From the NCBI GenBank assembly GCA_905181815.1, contig CAJIZA010000003.1, positions 616,943-680,942 of the forward strand: a DNA stretch of 64,000 nucleotides, in the 5' to 3' direction. Source of the stretch: an uncultured Planktomarina sp. (GTDB lineage Bacteria > Pseudomonadota > Alphaproteobacteria > Rhodobacterales > Rhodobacteraceae). Under the pieces are notes generated by a model, which saw nothing but the letters and a program-made list of their open reading frames with translations, was not told the DNA's origin and searched no databases. This document shows, in pieces, positions 34,774-43,316 of the stretch. The translations under genes were made by a program, and so were the position numbers. Positions within the stretch are counted from its first letter, which is position 1, and every line of letters starts with the position of its first letter.

Positions 34774-36178
34774 TTGAGCTCAATATACCCATCTGCTGGC
34801 GACGCTCCGTTTGGGATATATCTCAAGGATGACAAGGCAACCTATCGAACTCTGCGCAACGCGTTCAATGCGGCGCAAGCTTCTTTTAGAGGACTTTCTG
34901 AAACTCCAGAGTCCCTAATCAACAGAGATCTGCAGGGGGCTAACGCCGCCGCTTGGAGTAGCTTGCGTGAGGGTTGCGAACGTACTCTAGCAGAGACGTC
35001 TAAAGATTTGGAAGTAATCTGTTGGTGGGTCGCGGCAATGTTGCATGGCGACAATCCACTGGAAAATACATCCAAAGCGCTGCAAGCACTTGCTGACTAT
35101 GTGGGCAGCAATCTTGATCACTTACAACCAATCCTGCCAGAGAAGAAACTCAAAGGCGAAACGTCGGAGGCCCAAGGTGCCGAAATTGCAGAGCTAAAGC
35201 TGCGGCCCTTTGTACAATTATTTGGTGAAAGTGACGCTAGTGGTCTGATTTATATGCCTATTAGAAACATACCCTTGATCGGTGAGATCACTTACGGACA
35301 GTTTGTGCGGGCTCAAAAAAATACGGGCTCGGCTGAGTTGCAGGCAGAGACCGCAACGTTGCTCCAAGCCGAATCTGTTTTGCTCACATCAAAGATCGAA
35401 AGTTTACAAGCCTCAGTTGCTGCGATTGATGTGCTTGATAAGGCATTGAAAGCATATGCGCAGCAGCACCAAAAGCCTCAGGTGGCTCTTACCTATACTC
35501 GACGTCTTGTGGTCGATATGTTGCGGGCTCTGGAGGTGCTAGTCGAGGGGCTTGGTTTTGCTTGGCCGGGTGCTGAGGAGACCGTCGAGACCACGCTAGA
35601 CGAAGAGAGTGGCGTGGTCGTAGATGCTCGGATTTCTGGCACAGGCGTTGTTGGTAGATCAGTTACTATGGGCTTCAATCCACAGGCAAGCGTCAACAAC
35701 CGGATGGAAGCCCTGCAAGCTGTCGCCAACACTTGCAACCCATTTTCGTAAGACCGAACCACATTCGCCAATTTGCCTGCTATTGGATCGCGCCGTGCGC
35801 TGGGGCCAACTGGATGCTGGTGCATTGTTCCGTGAAATTTTGACTGATGGCACCACAGGTATGGGCCAAATGGCATTAATGACAGGACTGGAAAGTCAGG
35901 GTTTTTCAGACAATTTTGGCAAAAGTAGCGCTCCTTCCGCAGGTGGGATTGAACATCCAACACTGGACAATTACGGAGCAGCCATTCCGGTGCCTGACAT
36001 TACACCCATGACAGCGCAGAGTTTATCCGCGCCCGTTCCAAAGGCTGCCCAAAATATAGAACAACCCGTTAACTCCAAGCCTGAAAATAATCCTGCAGAA
36101 ACGGAACAAAATTCCATCCCGGGCGACGATCAAACGGAATCCGAACAAGATCTGCCAATCGCTAACTTTGAGTGGTAG
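34774..36178 (+). pseudogene. tssA: T6SS protein TssA (ImpA family), frameshifted
   Basis: The N-terminal frame (34774-35751) has the ImpA_N part (SIYPSAGDAPFGIYLKDDKA, then WWVAAMLHGDNPLENTSKAL) and stops after ANTCNPFS. The next frame continues at once with HFRKTEPHSPICLLLDRAVR and WGQLDAGALFREIL, the conserved TssA C-terminal motif, and ends in an acidic, Pro/Glu-rich tail. The shift lies near 35735-35748, where CAAC and ACTTGCAAC repeats suggest a small insertion. TssA caps and guides sheath and tube assembly. The only possible start is TTG with no clear ribosome site, so expression may be weak even apart from the shift. Confidence 0.8.
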
Positions 36179-36228
36179 CCCAGCCAGAAAAAACCCTTCA
36201 TGACACACACAAAATAGGATAACTAAAA

Positions 36229-36750
36229 ATGTCTCAAACATATATGCGTATTGATAAGATTGATGATTTCAAAGGCATGGCCTCCATTAAAGAGGTTGGT
36301 GGCAAAAAAGGTCTTTTTCCAATCGACTCCTTTAATTATGGTTTTTCTCGTTCGATTAACGTTGCTGTTGGCTCAGCGGGCGACGCTGAAACAGGTATAC
36401 CGTCTCTGAGCGATCTGTCTGTGAGCCGCTCTGACGACGGCGCATCTGCCGTTCTGCAGACCCTGTTCTTTTCGCCTGGAAAAGTTGGCAAAACTATTGA
36501 ATTGATTGTCACCCGAACAGCAACAGACGGCAAGGGACTGCAGCCGACCCAGGTCATAACGCTCGAAGAGGCACGCATCTCTAGCTATGCTGCTGGGGAT
36601 GGCTCCAGTAACATCACTATCGCCTACACTACCATTTCAATTGCCCATTATTTTGAGGGTACTGGTGGCACTGTCGAAAAATCAGACACTGTTAAATTTA
36701 ACCTTAAAGATGGTCAACTTTCATCGGGCAATCAAGACGCAATGAAGTAA
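36229..36750 (+). CDS. hcp: T6SS tube protein Hcp (TssD)
   Basis: 173 residues. It stacks as hexamer rings to form the inner tube and is secreted. Family features: MRIDKIDDFKG near the start, SVSRSDDGASAVLQTLFFS, and EARISSYAAGDGSSNITIAY with the final SIAHYF segment. It is intact and lies between tssA (50 bp) and tssB (25 bp), an order shared with Rhizobium-type imp loci. Confidence 0.93.
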   Translation: MSQTYMRIDKIDDFKGMASIKEVGGKKGLFPIDSFNYGFSRSINVAVGSAGDAETGIPSLSDLSVSRSDDGASAVLQTLFFSPGKVGKTIELIVTRTATDGKGLQPTQVITLEEARISSYAAGDGSSNITIAYTTISIAHYFEGTGGTVEKSDTVKFNLKDGQLSSGNQDAMK

Positions 36751-36775
36751 TTCAAACAGAAGTAGGACAACACAC

Positions 36776-37285
36776 ATGGCTCAAAACGCACAACAAAAAC
36801 GCGTCAGCAAAAACCGTGTCAGCATCACCTTTGATGTTGAAGACGGTGGCGCTGTCCAACAGAAAGAACTTGCTTTTGTCACTGGCATGATTGGTGGATA
36901 TTCGGGTGATCGCACGGACAAAGAGCAACTTGAGGATCGCACCTTTTACGAGGTTACTAAAGATAACTTCAACGAAGTTATGACCCGAGTTGGTCCTGAG
37001 CTGACATACGCGGTACCCAATAAGGTACAAAATGACGATTCCGAATTTGAAGTTAGCCTTGATTTTAAATCGATGAAGGACTTTGAGCCCGATGCTATTG
37101 TGAACAAAGTTGAGCCACTGCGTAAGCTCGCAGAGACTCGCGAAAAACTGATGACATTGGTGGCCAAAGCTGATCGCTCACGCGACTTGGAAAAAGTGCT
37201 TAAGGAAATTCTGCAGGATGCCGAAATGGTTAAGGCGCTTGGCGAAGAGCTTGGCGTATCCACAAATAATGGAGGTGAGGGCTAA
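36776..37285 (+). CDS. tssB: T6SS sheath small subunit TssB (VipA)
   Basis: 169 residues, intact. NRVSITFDVEDGGAVQQKEL at the N-terminus, YSGDRTDKEQLEDRTFYEV, and VSLDFKSMKDFEPDAIVNKV followed by LRKLAETREKLMTLVAKADR, the classic TssB motif. It pairs with TssC to build the contractile sheath. Its stop codon overlaps the tssC start (TAATG). Confidence 0.95.
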   Translation: MAQNAQQKRVSKNRVSITFDVEDGGAVQQKELAFVTGMIGGYSGDRTDKEQLEDRTFYEVTKDNFNEVMTRVGPELTYAVPNKVQNDDSEFEVSLDFKSMKDFEPDAIVNKVEPLRKLAETREKLMTLVAKADRSRDLEKVLKEILQDAEMVKALGEELGVSTNNGGEG

Positions 37286-38767
37286 TGTCTGAATTAGAAA
37301 CTAGCGCAGCAGGCGCAACAGGCGCAGAAATGAAAGAGGTCAGCCTTCTGGATCGTGCGCTTGAAGCGACCGTACAAACTCCAGAAGATACAACCAAAGA
37401 GCTCTTGTCCGTCTTGGCATCGCAAGCAATGGAAGGTTCTTTGACATGGGACCAAAATGTTGGTGTCACTATCCGCAAAGCCGTTGCTGGAAATTGATAA
37501 GTTGATGTCACAGCAAATGTCCGCAATTATGCAGAATAAAAAATTCCGCACTTTAGAAGGAAGCTGGCGCGGACTTCAGAAAGTTGTGCGTGAAACGGAA
37601 CTGGGGTCTAGTCAGAAAATCCGTCTGGTGGACTACAACAAAGAAGAGCTCCTCGAGCAATTTGAAGATGCGCCTGCTGTGGATCGCAGCCCGCTTTTTG
37701 AAGCTCTTTATCAGGACGAATTTGGTACCGCCGGTGGCGAACCTTATGGCGTGCTGATCGGGGATTACTTCTTTGGCTGCGGTGACGAGGATGTGGCACT
37801 GCTGACATATTTGGCAGAAACCGCTGCCGCCTGTCATGCGCCCTTTGTGGCAGCAACTGGGGCTGAGATGTTTGAGTATCAGAGTTTCGAATCCTTTGCT
37901 GAAGGTCGCCCTGTGGCTGCTGGATTTGACTCTCCGACCTATGCCGCTTGGAACGGGTTTCGTGACAGCGACGATAGCCGCTATGTCACTCTGACGTTGC
38001 CTGCAACACTGGCCCGCCTTCCTTACGGCCAAAATGGCGGTTCGGCCAAGACGTTTGAGTATAATGAGTTGGCCACTGATGCCGACGGCAATCAACGCCC
38101 CAGCAAAAATTCAGAACTTGTCTGGTCGAATGCTGCTTATGAAACTGCTTTGAAGATGAATGATGCCTTCACAGCTTATGGCTGGTGTACCGCTATTCGG
38201 GGGCTTGAGAATGGTGGAAAGGTGACGCAACTGCCGAACTTAACATTCAAATCTGAAGCTGGCGATCTGCAACAGCAATGCCCCACCGAAGTAAACCTGA
38301 CTGATGAGCGCGAAAAAGAACTCTCTGATCTCGGTTTCTTGCCGCTGGTCCACTACAAAAATACTAGCCATGCGGTCTTTATTGGTAGCCAGACAGCACA
38401 GCGCCCCAAAACCTATGTAGACCTAGACGCAACATCCAACGCCGCGATCTCCGCTCGCCTTCCTTATGTAATGGCTAGCAGCCGCATCGCGCACTACCTT
38501 AAAGTAATGGGCCGCGACATGCTTGGTTCGAACCTTGAAGCGGGTGACATACAAAAAGACCTGCAGTCTTGGATCGATCAATACACTAACGCTGGTGCAA
38601 TGGGGAATGACGAGCGTTCGCGCACGCCACTGGCTGAAAGCCGGATTGACGTGATCGAACAGCCTGGCAAACCTGGCGCTTATTCGGCCGTGGCTTATCT
38701 GCGCCCTTGGCTACAGCTCGAAGAGCTGTCTACCTCGGTGCGTATGGTTACAAAAATCCCTGGTTAA
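37285..38767 (+). pseudogene. tssC: T6SS sheath large subunit TssC (VipB), split by a one-base frameshift
   Basis: The N-terminal 70 codons (37285-37497) run to MEGSLTWDQNVGVTIRKAVA and then hit TGA. In the next frame the protein continues EIDKLMSQQMSAIMQNKKFR, TLEGSWRGLQKVVRE and all later TssC parts (GEPYGVLIGDYFF, NSELVWSNAAYETALKMNDA, YLRPWLQLEELSTSVRMV) to 38767. Removing one G of the GG at 37489-37490 restores an unbroken ~493-residue TssC. TssC is essential for sheath contraction, so unless the base is a sequencing error or the ribosome slips, the T6SS is dead. No standard slippery site is evident. Confidence 0.85.
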
Positions 38768-38802
38768 GGCTGAATATGTCCCCAATTCCTTGGGAAAACA
38801 AC

Positions 38803-40180
38803 ATGTCTCCCTCCCCTGCCGTTGAGTGGCGTTGGGGGGCGCCGACATAGAAGTGTTGGACCGCCTAACAGCGCGCTTCCAATCTTTAGCACAACTGTCT
38901 GCAACGGTTCGCATGCTTGTGCTGGATATTGAAGATACGTCTTAATGCTCAGATCAATTCTATTATCGAACACGAAAAATTCCAAATTCTTGAGGCGCGC
39001 TGGATGGGCCTTGCTGAGCGTTGTCTGGGCCAAGGACTATGCAACTAACGTAAAGGTCAAACTCCTTGATTTAAGTTGGCAAGAACTCGAACACGATTTG
39101 AATTATACTAGCGAAATCCGCAAATCATTGCTGTTCATTCGCATTGGTATGCAAGAGCTCGACACCTTAGGCGGTGAGCCATTTGGCATTTTGATGATTG
39201 ACCATGAATTATCGATGAGCCTTGAGACCGATTTTGATGAGCTCTATACTGCTCAGCTACTGTGCAGGCTCGGCGAAACCTGTATGTGCCCGATTGTGAT
39301 GGGCGCGGGTACTGCATTTTTTGGTGAGAGTGATGCTGCCTGGTACACTGACACGCGACGTGTAACAAATGTGCTGGGTAGTGGAGAATACGCGACCTGG
39401 CAACGGCTGCGGGCTTTGCCCAATGCGCAGTATTTGGGGCTTACCATGCCGCGCACGCAGCTGCGCAGTCGATATATAGACCACGACATTGGCTTTCTCT
39501 TTCATCAGACTCCTGCTGACAGCGAAGGGCTTTGGGGGTCTGCTGGATTTGACTTTATTCGTACCACCATTTCAGAATACCAGCGCTGTGGCTGGTTTGG
39601 ATTTTTAAAATTAGTGGTCGGTGAACCTGGTACAGGCGCGGTGCTATCACCTACGCTTCATCCACTGCCAAAAGGTACTACGCGCTGCGCGCGCGCACGT
39701 GTTCGCCTAACCCGAAATATCGCTCATTGCTATGCGGAAAATGGTTTCATTCCATTGGCTGAAAGTACAATGTCGAACGTGCTTTACTTTGTTGGCAATA
39801 ATTCCGTAGCGGATTGTCAAAATTCGACGTCGAAAGAGATTACAGCACAGCTGCAATCAGTGATGATAGGCTGCCGGATGGTGCACTATATCAAAGTGCA
39901 AATCCGGCATTTGATCGGCCAGTTGCAGACCGCAGCCGAATGTCAGGCAGTTGTGAACAACTGGCTTGAAGATTATGTATCGACCTCCAGCGCATCGTTA
40001 GATCAGCAGGCTCGCTACCCATTACGGGGGGCTAAAGTTAAAATTTCAGAGGACATGGCTACCATTGCAAGGTTTCAATGCGAAATCAGCATTCAGCCAC
40101 AGTATCAGATCGACCATGTTCTGGGCGAGATCACACTAAAAACTGATTTTGATGCCAGTCGACTAAAGGGGTCAGAATAA
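38803..40180 (+). pseudogene. Second TssC-family protein (ImpD-like), 5' part broken
   Basis: From 38945 a long frame carries a complete TssC-like core (LGGEPFGILMIDHELSM, FGFLKLVVGEPGTG-like region, FIPLAESTMSNVLYFVGNNS, HYIKVQIRHLIGQLQTAAEC). The 5' part is spread over three other frames: ATG at 38803 (SPSPAVEWRWGAP), then ADIEVLDRLTARFQSLAQLS to a stop at 38943, then LNAQINSIIEHEKFQILEAR to a stop at 39046. Shifts fall near a G6 run (38834-38839), near 38940 and near 39030. Rhizobium-type imp loci carry two TssC-family genes, impC and impD, and this is the second. Confidence 0.75.
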
Positions 40181-40181
40181 G

Positions 40182-40586
40182 ATGTCCTTTGCCACAGCAT
40201 TCCTGGGCCAAAGCGGATCTGCGACTATTGAACAGCGCATTGCAAAGCACCTTGAGGTATTATTGCAATCCATCTCCCCTGAACGTTTTGTTGGGCGTGA
40301 CCTACCGCATGTGCAGGCCTCAAATCTCTGTTTTGGGTTGCCCATGAACTGGGCTGTGAATGGCGGCGCGCGTGACACGATGATCCGACAAGCGTTGCAA
40401 CAGCGTCTTGCGCGATTTGAACCGCGGATTAAATTGCTGAGCGAGATCGAAATCGAGTCCGATGAACAGAACAACTCTGTTTCGTTTTATATTGGAGCAA
40501 TTGTCGTGACCGAGAACGGCAGCAAAACAATGTCGTTTGAAAAGACAATTTCGCGGATGGACCATAATGTCCAGCAAGGGGCATAG
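40182..40586 (+). CDS. tssE: T6SS baseplate protein TssE
   Basis: 134 residues, gp25-like wedge protein of the baseplate. TIEQRIAKHLEVLLQSISPE, VQASNLCFGLPMNWAVNGGA, then RQALQQRLARFEPRIKLLSE, the conserved gp25 R-x-x-RFEPR-like motif, and a final beta-strand part. The frame is intact and the gene is 1 bp from the previous stop and 2 bp from tssF. Confidence 0.88.
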   Translation: MSFATAFLGQSGSATIEQRIAKHLEVLLQSISPERFVGRDLPHVQASNLCFGLPMNWAVNGGARDTMIRQALQQRLARFEPRIKLLSEIEIESDEQNNSVSFYIGAIVVTENGSKTMSFEKTISRMDHNVQQGA

Positions 40587-40588
40587 AA

Positions 40589-42361
40589 ATGGATGATATC
40601 CTACAACACTATGAGGCTGAGCTGGACTACATGCGTCGAGCGTTTTCGGAATTTGAGGCGGCGCATCCTCAAAAAGCTCGTGCACTCAATATCAAAGCAG
40701 GCCAAAGTGGCGATCCCGATGTGCAGCGCTTGAGTGATTCACTAGCACTTGTTTCGGCGCGGCTGTCCAAACGGCTCGATGATACATTACCAGAATTTGC
40801 GCTTGATCTGGCCCGGATGATTGCTCCGACGTTTTTGCTTGGTGAACCCGCCTATTGCCCAGTGCAGATGGTCGCAGAAGTGGCCAGCCTAACGAAGCCC
40901 TTACTTATAGATGCGGGAACTACGCTGGATATTGAAGCGGAAGGAGATCGTCCTGCATGTCGGTTCTCCGTGGCCCGGCCCACGAAATTGGCACCCGTAA
41001 AGATAATCGGTGTTCAGCTTGAGCGGGCGCCACTCTCGTTTGAGTTGCCGAATGAATTGCAGAATTGCGAGGCTGCGATCCGCGTTACTCTGGCAACATT
41101 TGATGATAGTATGCCGATTTCAGACATTTTGAGTGGTGGGCTTGAACTTTATGTTTCAGCCACTGGTGGTCGTAAAACACGATTGATTGACGTACTCAGT
41201 GGTAATCTTTTTGGTATTGGGTTTGCACCAGTTGGCGTTAAGGCGACGCATATGATGGATCGCAACAACTTTGGCCTCAAGCTGATTGCCGACAGAGACA
41301 TGTTCTTGCCTGCGGGACCAACCGAAATGCCGGGGTTGACCAGGCTACGAGATTTCCTCTGTTACCCAGATAAGGCGGCATTTTTCACTCTTAACAACTT
41401 GGAACATCTTTTTGTAGGGGTGGGGCCGGGACCAGTCGAGTTACGGTTTTTCCTGAATAATGACGGTGCACGGAAACTAACTAGACTTGATGATGGTGAT
41501 TTGGCGACCAATGTCGTTCCTACACTCAACCTCTACAAAGAACAGTCCCGTCCGGTTCGCTATGACTACGGGCGCATCCAGGTCCCAGTTACGCCGCAAT
41601 CAGCCGCAACTATGCCATGTGAAGCACTGCAGATTGACACGCTGCATATGCTGACCTCGGGCGGGGAAATACGCTTACCCCAGATCACTACACCAGGTGG
41701 GCGTTTCAGTCAGGATCTACCTATATGGCAAGAGCGTTTCCTCACTGGCAACACGGACCCGGCGCGCCGCGAAGTCAGTTTTTCCGTCATGAGAGAGTCA
41801 GCCCCCTTTGATTTTGTAGCGACCTTAATCTGTTCCAATGGGAGTGGCGTATTTTCTGCGCGTCAAGGTATGGAAGTATTTTTCGCGGATAAACAACTTG
41901 CTGAAGTTCCATTTAAGATTCTCGAAGAGCCGACTGTACCCATAGAGCCCAATACTAGTGCCGATCGGCTATGGGACATACTATCATTAATCAACGGCAA
42001 CTTTGCGTCAGTTTTTGACGCTCCAGACCCAACACAAGCGTTGAAGGAGGCGCTCCATCTTTGTGCACCCGCCGGCCTAACAGGAGCTGCTGACGCGATT
42101 TGGACCGTCACTGTCGAGCAATCGGTTGCCCCCGTAAGGGTTGGCAAACACGTCCTACTTTCGACTGGCAGTCAAATCGAAGTGACACTCGATTTTGAAA
42201 CACTCCCGTTCCCACCATTTGTGTTTGGCGCGGCATTACAGATGTTTTTGAATGCGCTAATCAGCTATGATCGGTTTCTACAATTGCGGATCCGTGAGCG
42301 CGGCTGCGACGAGCCTTTTGCGATCTTCCCTACCATTCATGGGGGTCAGATAAGCGGATGA
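40589..42361 (+). CDS. tssF: T6SS baseplate protein TssF
   Basis: 590 residues, normal length. N-terminal HYEAELDYMRRAFSEFEAAH and GDPDVQRLSDSLALVSARLS, then MIAPTFLLGEPAYCPVQMVA; the C-terminal half has SGGEIRLPQITTPGGRF-type segments. TssF forms the TssF2-TssG wedge of the baseplate. It is intact and overlaps tssG by 4 bp. Confidence 0.93.
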   Translation: MDDILQHYEAELDYMRRAFSEFEAAHPQKARALNIKAGQSGDPDVQRLSDSLALVSARLSKRLDDTLPEFALDLARMIAPTFLLGEPAYCPVQMVAEVASLTKPLLIDAGTTLDIEAEGDRPACRFSVARPTKLAPVKIIGVQLERAPLSFELPNELQNCEAAIRVTLATFDDSMPISDILSGGLELYVSATGGRKTRLIDVLSGNLFGIGFAPVGVKATHMMDRNNFGLKLIADRDMFLPAGPTEMPGLTRLRDFLCYPDKAAFFTLNNLEHLFVGVGPGPVELRFFLNNDGARKLTRLDDGDLATNVVPTLNLYKEQSRPVRYDYGRIQVPVTPQSAATMPCEALQIDTLHMLTSGGEIRLPQITTPGGRFSQDLPIWQERFLTGNTDPARREVSFSVMRESAPFDFVATLICSNGSGVFSARQGMEVFFADKQLAEVPFKILEEPTVPIEPNTSADRLWDILSLINGNFASVFDAPDPTQALKEALHLCAPAGLTGAADAIWTVTVEQSVAPVRVGKHVLLSTGSQIEVTLDFETLPFPPFVFGAALQMFLNALISYDRFLQLRIRERGCDEPFAIFPTIHGGQISG

Positions 42362-43305
42362 CACAGAATAAAACAGATCTGACATCACTTAACGCGTTGC
42401 AAGCATCGCGCTTGAAATTGGCTACCTTTGAACGTGCGTTGGATCAAGGGCAATTCGATCCGTACCCAGACGGCCCGGCTTCCACTGGAACTACAGAACA
42501 ACGTGCTACAACAGCGCGTCAAAGCGGCGCGGGGCCTTCGCAAATTGGGGGGGCGCCGTTGTCTGGGTTTGACGGTGCGCTGCCAGATTACATTCTTGAG
42601 GCCATGTTGCACGGCTTGCACAACGACGACGATGGTCTGCACGCTTTTCTCACGATCTTTGATAAACGTCTCAAGCAATTGGAACTACGGATACGCAGCG
42701 CCGCACTACTAGTGGCCTCTCGAGATAAAGGCATAAGAACCCAGGCTTCGGTGCTGAGCCGTTTTGCCCGCCTTGGCCAAAATCGCGATTATGACACTCG
42801 CTACATAAAGCTCATCCTGCCGTTGCTGTCGCGGAACAGATCACTCGAAAACCTGCAAGCTATCCTTGGTTGGTGGACTGGGCGCTCAGCACAGGTGCGC
42901 GTGCATTTTAAAACACGCCATCCCATTCGTGCCGAAAGCCTAACCAGCATTTCAAGCCGTCGGAATATGACAGCGCAGTTAGGTGTCGGAGCAATCCTCG
43001 GCCGAATGGGCCGCACGCCCGCTGGCCATATCGAAGTTCTTTTGCAATGCGAAGAAATAAGTGACTTCTATCAACTGGCTGCGGGTGTTGAAGGCCTTTG
43101 TGCTCTTCGGCGTCTGATTACACGCTATCTCCGTGATCCAGTTCCAGTCACAATCTATGCGCAGGTTCAGCGTGATATTTTACCGGCTCCACGTCTTTCA
43201 TCGCGGCCTGACAAAGGCACACGTCTTGGAGCTTATAATATACTTTGCCCCGGCAAACGGCCGGAACAAAGCGCAAAAATAAAAATCACCGAAATCCTAG
43301 CATAA
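42358..43305 (+). CDS. tssG: T6SS baseplate protein TssG
   Basis: 315 residues. LLQQRVKAARGL-like sequence appears only in another frame and is not used; the real frame has LSGFDGALPDYILEAMLHGL and FLTIFDKRLKQLELRIR, the usual TssG LPxYV and FLDIFNHR positions, then a C-terminal domain with VGAILGRMGRTPAGHIEVLL. It partners TssF in the baseplate. It is intact and followed 11 bp later by tssH. Confidence 0.88.
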   Translation: MTQNKTDLTSLNALQASRLKLATFERALDQGQFDPYPDGPASTGTTEQRATTARQSGAGPSQIGGAPLSGFDGALPDYILEAMLHGLHNDDDGLHAFLTIFDKRLKQLELRIRSAALLVASRDKGIRTQASVLSRFARLGQNRDYDTRYIKLILPLLSRNRSLENLQAILGWWTGRSAQVRVHFKTRHPIRAESLTSISSRRNMTAQLGVGAILGRMGRTPAGHIEVLLQCEEISDFYQLAAGVEGLCALRRLITRYLRDPVPVTIYAQVQRDILPAPRLSSRPDKGTRLGAYNILCPGKRPEQSAKIKITEILA

Positions 43306-43316
43306 AGGCTTATTTA

